Shown piece after piece: positions 1-4,901 of a stretch of 8,070 bases of DNA. The notes beneath the pieces are model-generated. The model saw only the letters and a program-made list of their open reading frames with translations, was not told the DNA's origin and ran no database searches. Origin of the DNA: an uncultured Lachnospiraceae bacterium (GTDB taxonomy: Bacteria; Bacillota; Clostridia; Lachnospirales; Lachnospiraceae); assembly GCA_902803635.1 (NCBI GenBank), contig CADCQU010000272.1:1-8070 (forward strand), written 5' to 3'. The first letter of the stretch is position 1. Each line of letters starts with the position of its first letter. The position numbers and the translations under genes are program-made.

Positions 1-6
1 AAAAAT

Positions 7-1419
7 TTATAACTCGCTGTATAAAATTTTTCCCGAGGCGTTTTTGGGAATCTCCGGGACGATCAGAACCTGAAACAGCCCGCGGCTCACCCCGACCTTT
101 CCAAAAACGTAGTCCGTTGCCGGCTCCGCCAGGCTCTCGCTCGTCAGATAAACCTTGAGGAGATCGTCCCGTCCGGCGCAGGCTACGTCAATGGAACCGA
201 GCTCATTTTTCAGGTTCCGCTCCAATTCATCGAGGTTGAGACGTTTGCCAAGAATTTTGACAAAGCGTTTTTTACGGCCGACAACGTAATAATACCCATC
301 GGCATCACGTTTTGCCATGTCCCCGGTCAGAAGGCGGCCGCCGTTCTCGTCGCCAAGCGCCAGGTCCTCGCCCCTCTCCGCATAGCCGAGGGTGACGTTC
401 TCCCCATAGTAGACAAGCTCCCCAACGCTGTCCGCTCCCTCGACGACCTTTCCGTCTGCGTCCAGCAGCTCGAAACGCCCGCCGGGAATGGCGATGCCCA
501 TGCTCCCCGTCTTCTCCAGCGCTTTTTCCGGCGGCAAATACCCCATCCGGGCGGTGGCCTCGGAGGCGCCGTACATGACCACGAAGCTCTTTCCGATCGC
601 GGCGGCAAATTCCGCAAAGACCTTGTGCAGCTCGGGGCTGAGCTTCCCGCCCGCCTGGGTCAGGGTGCGGAGCGTCTCCAGGTTTTTCGACTTTGTAACC
701 CGGAGCTTTGCCAGCATCTCGTACATAAAGGGAACGCCGGCGAAGGACGTTGCCTGCATTTCATGAAAATACTTCCAGAATTTCGGGGAGTAACAATTCA
801 AAGACGTGAGAACGAGCGTCGCCCCCGCAAAAAGATGGGTGTTCACCACGGAAAGTCCATATACATAGTTCATGGGCAGGGAGGTGATGGCCCTCTCCCC
901 CGGTGTAATGTGCAGGTACTCGACGATGGACTTCGTATTTGCAAGGATATTCTGATAGCTCTGCCGCACCAGCTTGGGACTCCCCGTGGAACCGGAGGTC
1001 GTGATGAGAAGAGCCAGTTCCTCCGAGAGCGCAAACGGGCAGTGCTCCTTCGCCGAAAGGAGGACGTAACCGCCGCTGCGAAAGATTTCTGTATAGTCCT
1101 TCGGGAAGTCGGCGAGCCGTCCCTCCGGAAGCCAGAGGAAGGAAGGACGATAGAGCTCCAACATTTCCCGCAGAAGCTCCGCATGCTGCCCACCATCGAG
1201 CATGACCGGGACGATGCCGTGGTTGATGCAGCCGACATACCCCGCCACGGAGGCGAAGGTGTTGCTTGTAAGGAGAAAGCAGACGGTCCTCTCCCCGATC
1301 TTAGCTATAAACTCCTCCGATGCGGCAAAAAGTTCATCATAGGTGTAGGAGCGGTCTCCCTCGATGATGGCCGTGGCGGAGCCATATTTTTGTAAATCAA
1401 ACAGCAAAGCTTTCACCAA
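7..1419 (-). CDS. Adenylate-forming AMP-binding ligase (DltA-like role)
   Basis: A complete 470-residue ANL-superfamily enzyme, slightly short for the class. It should activate a carboxylic or amino acid with ATP and pass it to a thiol, here most plausibly a carrier protein. Visible core motifs: the P-loop TSGSTGSPK (141-149), YGASEAT (283-289), LTGD (364-367), GRKKRFVKILGKRLNLDELE (381-400) across the hinge, and PKNASGKILY (458-467) with K464 as the expected adenylation lysine. The N-terminal stretch DLQKYGSATAIIEGDRSYTYDEL is typical of the family. The start is TTG at 1419 or GTG at 1416; an in-frame TAA at 1434-1432 excludes anything longer. Neither start has a good ribosome site, so expression may be low or coupled to an upstream signal. 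It is the last gene seen in the run, behind a 171 bp AT-rich gap. Substrate is unknown: D-alanine is the dlt precedent, but the motifs do not prove it, and a CoA ligase remains possible. Confidence 0.92.
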   Translation of the reverse strand: MVKALLFDLQKYGSATAIIEGDRSYTYDELFAASEEFIAKIGERTVCFLLTSNTFASVAGYVGCINHGIVPVMLDGGQHAELLREMLELYRPSFLWLPEGRLADFPKDYTEIFRSGGYVLLSAKEHCPFALSEELALLITTSGSTGSPKLVRQSYQNILANTKSIVEYLHITPGERAITSLPMNYVYGLSVVNTHLFAGATLVLTSLNCYSPKFWKYFHEMQATSFAGVPFMYEMLAKLRVTKSKNLETLRTLTQAGGKLSPELHKVFAEFAAAIGKSFVVMYGASEATARMGYLPPEKALEKTGSMGIAIPGGRFELLDADGKVVEGADSVGELVYYGENVTLGYAERGEDLALGDENGGRLLTGDMAKRDADGYYYVVGRKKRFVKILGKRLNLDELERNLKNELGSIDVACAGRDDLLKVYLTSESLAEPATDYVFGKVGVSRGLFQVLIVPEIPKNASGKILYSEL

Positions 1420-1590
1420 CTTTCTGTATTTTTACCCTATTATTCCCTATCGCCGGAAGCAATTAAAATCAGGGAAATCAACGCCTCAACGTGCAGAAGA
1501 CTATCCTGTGAACGTTTTTCTGTATACACTCCAAAATTATATCTCCTGCCAGACTGCAAGTTGGCATAAAGATTTCTATGTATACTCCCC
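1420..1590. other. AT-rich gap between the SGNH-FN3 and ligase genes
   Basis: This 171-bp stretch is clearly richer in A+T than the flanking genes and encodes nothing recognisable. On the minus strand it holds, in order, TATACATAGAAA near 1586, the hairpin at 1547-1566, a perfect TATAAT at 1541-1536, and TATACAGAAAAA near 1526. A related ATACAGAAAG lies just before the ligase start. No good -35 box stands at the right distance from the TATAAT, so an internal promoter for the ligase is possible but weak. No open frame with a ribosome site was found here, so a small DltX-like peptide is not supported. Confidence 0.5.
1547..1566 (-). other. Imperfect hairpin downstream of the SGNH-FN3 gene
   Basis: TGCCA pairs with TGGCA, with an inner ACT/AGT stem around a TGC loop and one bulged C. 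It begins 24 bases after the SGNH-FN3 stop codon. It is not followed at once by a run of T on the minus strand, so an intrinsic terminator is doubtful; an RNA processing or stability element is as likely. Confidence 0.3.
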
Positions 1591-3108
1591 TTATTCCTCC
1601 GCAAGCTCCTCCTCGGGGAAGCCGGCGTCGGCTTCCTCCGTCCCGTCGGACAGAGCCGCCGCATCCACGGGGCTCGTCCCATCAGTAGAAGCCGCTTCCC
1701 CGCCGCTGGTTGGCAGCGTGACGCCGTAGTAGGGGAAGTTCCCATAAGCAAGCTCCCCGCCAATTTTCCTTACGGGGACAACCGTGTAGGTATACGCGGC
1801 TTCCGGCTCGGAAACAGGCTCCGCAAAGGAGCGGGTTTTGGCATTTGTCGTACAGACAAGCTCCCAATCCCCCCTTTTCCCAATTTTCCGGTAAACCTGG
1901 TATCCCTTGGTGCCGCGGACGGCAGTCCATGAGAGTCTTGCGGTTCCGCCATCCAAGGTTAGCTCCAATTCAGGAGCCTTGATGGCATAGCTCCGGGGCG
2001 AAAAGTCCAATTCAAAAGGCAGAGCGTAAGGCGAAAGCACGGTCTTATAGTAGTCCGAGATCTGGTCCCACTCCTCCCAGCCAGCCTGGCCGCGTTTGTC
2101 CGTAAATCCGTAATTTTCCACAAGATAGTCGGTCAGGAAGCGGGAGAACTTTACGGAGCCGTGGACATTTGTATGCTTGTCGTCCTTAAAATCCCAGGCA
2201 AGGGAAAGCTTCGTCGTGCTGATCCCGTTCAAAAGGTCAAGGCAGGGGAAGCCCTCCCCTTCCACATACGCCTCCAGACCGTTGAGGAACCGTACCTGAT
2301 TCACCGTGAGAGCCTGCGGAACGATGAAGAAGAGGACGTTCGCCTTCGTCTCCTTCAGGTAGGCGACCAGTTCCTCCAGGGCGAGCCTCTCGGACCTGCC
2401 CTCGGTCGCCATCATGGTCTTCGCCCTGTGATAAATCGGGGAAATGTCCACCGAAACCTGGAGGAAGGAGCCATAAAAACGGTTGGTTCCGATCGCGCTG
2501 GTCTTATGGTAGTAGTCCCAGGTCTTCGTCTCGCTCCACCGCGAATGAAAGCGGATCAGCGGGAAGAGGTATTCCCAGAGCGCGTCCTCCTCGTAGCCCG
2601 CCTCCTCCGTAAGGTTCTTGATGGTCTCCAGCTTGTTTGCGGAAGGCACCATGTAGTCCGTCGTGCGATGGATGGTCACGTAGTCGACATCGTCCTTCTT
2701 AAAGCTGTTCAGATTGACGATGCAGAGCGCGTCGGGCTGGGTCTTGCGGGCCTCGATAATCATATTCTTGAGGGCGACTCCCGAAACCGCGTTCAGCGAG
2801 TAGGACCGGACAGCAATCCCGCTTTTAAGCCACCCAAAGGCCGGCTGCCAAAGGGCATGGACATTGCTGGCCCCAAAGTAGACGGCGTCAAGGCTCCCCT
2901 CCCTCTCCTGCTTAAACCCGCGGACGGTGGTATACGCCGGCTGCTCGGAAATCCCAAGGACGCTCTGCACATGCAGAAGCGTCAGGGCAAGAAGAACAAC
3001 AAAGACCACAGCTTTTATAGCGTTTGTCGCATTTGGTGAGAGTCTTTTGCGCTTCTTTGCCCTCTCCAGAGTCTCCTCCGGCAATCCGTTTTTCTTTTCC
3101 TTTTCCAT
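1591..3108 (-). CDS. Membrane-anchored SGNH/DltD-like protein with FN3-like module
   Basis: A 505-residue protein with a charged cytoplasmic start and one membrane helix at about 31-50, so the bulk should be extracytoplasmic. Residues 74-330 look like an SGNH/GDSL fold of the DltD/AlgJ sort. YFGASN (77-82) supplies the candidate nucleophile S81 in the first block, and DDKHTNVHG (309-317) supplies a D-x-x-H pair (D309, H312) in the last block. Residues 377-466 resemble a fibronectin type III domain (LSWTAVRGTKGYQVYRK), and 468-505 is an acidic Ser/Ala/Glu-rich tail ending EEELAEE. Classical DltD has no such extension. The start is supported by AGGAGG nine bases upstream. It lies between MBOAT and the AMP ligase, where a DltD-like partner would be expected to help hand the acyl group to its acceptor. 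It could instead be an esterase that removes or edits acyl groups. The SGNH call rests on motifs and context rather than overall similarity. Confidence 0.85.
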   Translation of the reverse strand: MEKEKKNGLPEETLERAKKRKRLSPNATNAIKAVVFVVLLALTLLHVQSVLGISEQPAYTTVRGFKQEREGSLDAVYFGASNVHALWQPAFGWLKSGIAVRSYSLNAVSGVALKNMIIEARKTQPDALCIVNLNSFKKDDVDYVTIHRTTDYMVPSANKLETIKNLTEEAGYEEDALWEYLFPLIRFHSRWSETKTWDYYHKTSAIGTNRFYGSFLQVSVDISPIYHRAKTMMATEGRSERLALEELVAYLKETKANVLFFIVPQALTVNQVRFLNGLEAYVEGEGFPCLDLLNGISTTKLSLAWDFKDDKHTNVHGSVKFSRFLTDYLVENYGFTDKRGQAGWEEWDQISDYYKTVLSPYALPFELDFSPRSYAIKAPELELTLDGGTARLSWTAVRGTKGYQVYRKIGKRGDWELVCTTNAKTRSFAEPVSEPEAAYTYTVVPVRKIGGELAYGNFPYYGVTLPTSGGEAASTDGTSPVDAAALSDGTEEADAGFPEEELAEE

Positions 3109-3117
3109 TTGCCGGTT

Positions 3118-3123
3118 CCTCCT
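3118..3123 (-). promoter_or_regulatory. Ribosome binding site of the SGNH-FN3 gene
   Basis: AGGAGG on the minus strand, nine bases before the ATG at 3108. It sits immediately downstream of the degenerate MBOAT tail at 3126-3171. Confidence 0.88.
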
Positions 3124-3125
3124 AA

Positions 3126-3171
3126 GGATTTCTCATAGAGAAAGCTTGTAGCACCTATCCATACGATAAAC
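3126..3171 (-). pseudogene. Degenerate duplicate of the 3' end of the MBOAT gene
   Basis: On the minus strand, 3152-3129 reads ATSFLYEK, against AASFIYEK at residues 524-531 of the MBOAT protein that ends 40 bases upstream. Over these eight codons 19 of 24 bases match. Two of the five differences are synonymous (GCT/GCC, AAA/AAG), one gives Leu for Ile, and two fall in one codon giving Thr for Ala. Weaker similarity with a small gap continues back to about 3171, matching the codons for VYGPGY. The stop codon position is occupied by TTA, after which the ribosome site of the next gene begins. This looks like a remnant of a second MBOAT gene, or of a partial duplication of this one. The stretch is short, so chance is unlikely but not excluded. 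Confidence 0.6.
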
Positions 3172-3210
3172 TTGTCCACCCCGACACAGCCAATCTGTCC
3201 CCAGATGCCT

Positions 3211-4809
3211 TTAGAACTTCTCATAGATAAAGCTCGCGGCACTGTAGCCAGGCCCGTAGACACCGAAGACCAGAATCACCACAATGATTCCGAGATAGAT
3301 GGCCCAGCGGAAAATAAGCCCCTGCCGGGCGATGCTCTCCCGGATGCGGATTCCCTTCTCGTGCGTGTAATCCACGAAAAGAAGGAGCATGATGGCAAAG
3401 AGGAGAAGCCACCATTCGGCGTTGGTAAGACCAATGCGAAGGAGGCTGCCATTTGTCAAAAACGAGACATCCCGAATCTGCTGGAACGTACGTTTAAACA
3501 TCCGAAGCGCCGTGTAGAGGGAGTCCGCGCGGGAAAAATAACGGCCCATGGAGACCAGCACGAAGGTACGCAGAATCTGGAAGAGCTTCCAGGTAAATGT
3601 ATTCGCGCCGATGCCGAGCTTCTCGCGAAGCTTGTTGTAAACACCGCCGAGAAGAATCCCGGCCATGATGAAGAAGCCGTTATAAAGGCCATAGAAAATG
3701 AACTGCCACTCCGCGCCGTGCCAGAAGCCTACGAGGATGTAGACAATGAACATGGCAAGGAAGGACGGAAGCCGTTTCCCGACAAAGGAACCCAGCAGCT
3801 TCCGGCTCTTGCGGCTAAGGTTCGCGAAGCCCTTCGAGAGCGAGAGCGGGTAGAACACGTAATCCCGCATAAACGACCCGAGGGTGATGTGCCAGCGCCG
3901 CCAGAAATCCTCGATGGAAAATGCGAAGTAGGGCTGCTTGAAATTGAGCTCCAGGTCGATTCCGAAAATCTGTGCGACGCCCCGGGCGATGTCCATGCCG
4001 CCGGAAAAATCCGCGTAGACCTGCAGACCATACATGGCGGCCCCCAAAAAGACCATCAGCCCGTGGTATTTGCCGACGTTGTCGAAAATGGCGGCGACCG
4101 GCGCAATCAGGCGATCCGCGATAACCAGCTTCTTGAAAAAGCCCCAGAGAATCAGCTGGAGGCCGAAGGTCACGCGCCGGTAATCAAATTCGTGCCCCTC
4201 GTAGAGCTGCCCGGCCAGCTGCTTGTGGCGGGCAATCGGCCCCTGCACGATCTGTGGAAAGAAGGACATGAACAGCATGAATTTGAACGGATTCTTGTCC
4301 GCCGCACCCTTCCCGCGGTAAATGTCCGTCATGTAGGCGATGGCCTGCAGCGTATAGAAGGAGATTCCAAGCGGCAGGAGGAGGTTCAATACCGGCACCA
4401 CCCCCGGGGCATGGAAAAGGCCAAGCAGCCAGTTGATATTTTCACCAAAAAAGTTGAAATACTTGAGGAAGAGCAGCGTCCCGAGGTCGAGCACGATGCC
4501 CAGCACGAGGATCCGCCGCGTCCTCTTCTTGAGGGCTTCCTTCAAAGCCTTCTTCTCTTTCCCGGTAAGACCCTCACGTGCGGCCAGCTCCGCCTTGCCC
4601 TTCGCATTTTCCGAGTCAATCCAGCGGCCGATGAGGAAGGTGACGAGGGTCGTCGCCAGAAGGACAAGGACGAGGAGGCGGCTGTTCAGCCAGTAAAAGA
4701 CATAGCTGGCCACAAGCAGAACGCACCAGCGGTAGTTTTTGGGGACGAGAAAGTAGACGATGGCCGCCGCCAGTACATAAATCAAAAATGCAATTGAAAA
4801 AAATACCAT
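3211..4809 (-). CDS. MBOAT-family membrane O-acyltransferase (AlgI/DltB-like)
   Basis: A polytopic membrane protein of 532 residues, nearer to AlgI-type proteins (about 500) than to classical DltB (about 400). The family moves an acyl group across the membrane for O-acylation of surface polymers. Signature stretches are GISFYTLQAIAYMTDIYRG (148-166), FFPQIVQGPI (183-192), QVYADFSGGMDIARG (263-277), FWRRWHITLG with H307, and VGFWHGAEWQF with H364, the residue expected to be the catalytic histidine. The C-terminus SFIYEKF is typical of the family. A charged Lys/Glu-rich loop (about 64-99) lies between early membrane segments and is probably cytoplasmic. The ATG start is followed at once by a hydrophobic helix; the ribosome site is weak (AGG about eight bases upstream, AAGGA farther out). 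The neighbouring SGNH protein and AMP ligase suggest a dlt-like mode with a carrier-bound donor. The acyl group and acceptor cannot be deduced. Family call is firm; dlt-like role is inference. Confidence 0.95.
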   Translation of the reverse strand: MVFFSIAFLIYVLAAAIVYFLVPKNYRWCVLLVASYVFYWLNSRLLVLVLLATTLVTFLIGRWIDSENAKGKAELAAREGLTGKEKKALKEALKKRTRRILVLGIVLDLGTLLFLKYFNFFGENINWLLGLFHAPGVVPVLNLLLPLGISFYTLQAIAYMTDIYRGKGAADKNPFKFMLFMSFFPQIVQGPIARHKQLAGQLYEGHEFDYRRVTFGLQLILWGFFKKLVIADRLIAPVAAIFDNVGKYHGLMVFLGAAMYGLQVYADFSGGMDIARGVAQIFGIDLELNFKQPYFAFSIEDFWRRWHITLGSFMRDYVFYPLSLSKGFANLSRKSRKLLGSFVGKRLPSFLAMFIVYILVGFWHGAEWQFIFYGLYNGFFIMAGILLGGVYNKLREKLGIGANTFTWKLFQILRTFVLVSMGRYFSRADSLYTALRMFKRTFQQIRDVSFLTNGSLLRIGLTNAEWWLLLFAIMLLLFVDYTHEKGIRIRESIARQGLIFRWAIYLGIIVVILVFGVYGPGYSAASFIYEKF

Positions 4810-4901
4810 GGCTGCGGAACCTGTATCCTTTCTTTCTGCCGAAATGCGGCGATTCTTGCAATCCGTGTGCAGGCCAATTTGCTATGGCTTCCAACCGTCT
4901 C

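Noticed and set aside
625..1395. Open frame of 256 codons on the plus strand
   Set aside because: Antisense to the AMP ligase, with no recognisable domain.
1440..1590. Possible second MBOAT relic (FGVYTEK in one frame)
   Set aside because: Only a few residues resemble FGVYG, and the following residues do not match the SFIYEKF end, so chance is the better reading.
2161..3039. Open frame of 292 codons on the plus strand
   Set aside because: Antisense to the SGNH-FN3 gene; the product shows no family features.
3015..3263. Minus-strand open frame bridging the MBOAT and SGNH genes
   Set aside because: It overlaps both real genes out of frame and has no ribosome site. Only its middle part is meaningful, as the MBOAT tail relic.
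3172..4797. Long open frame of 541 codons on the plus strand
   Set aside because: It lies antisense to the MBOAT gene, whose conserved motifs are unmistakable. The plus-strand product is rich in charged residues with no domain, a usual by-product of high-GC codon bias.
4838..4850. Hairpin GCCG-N5-CGGC in the gap before MBOAT as a terminator
   Set aside because: The stem is only four pairs and no T run follows on either strand.
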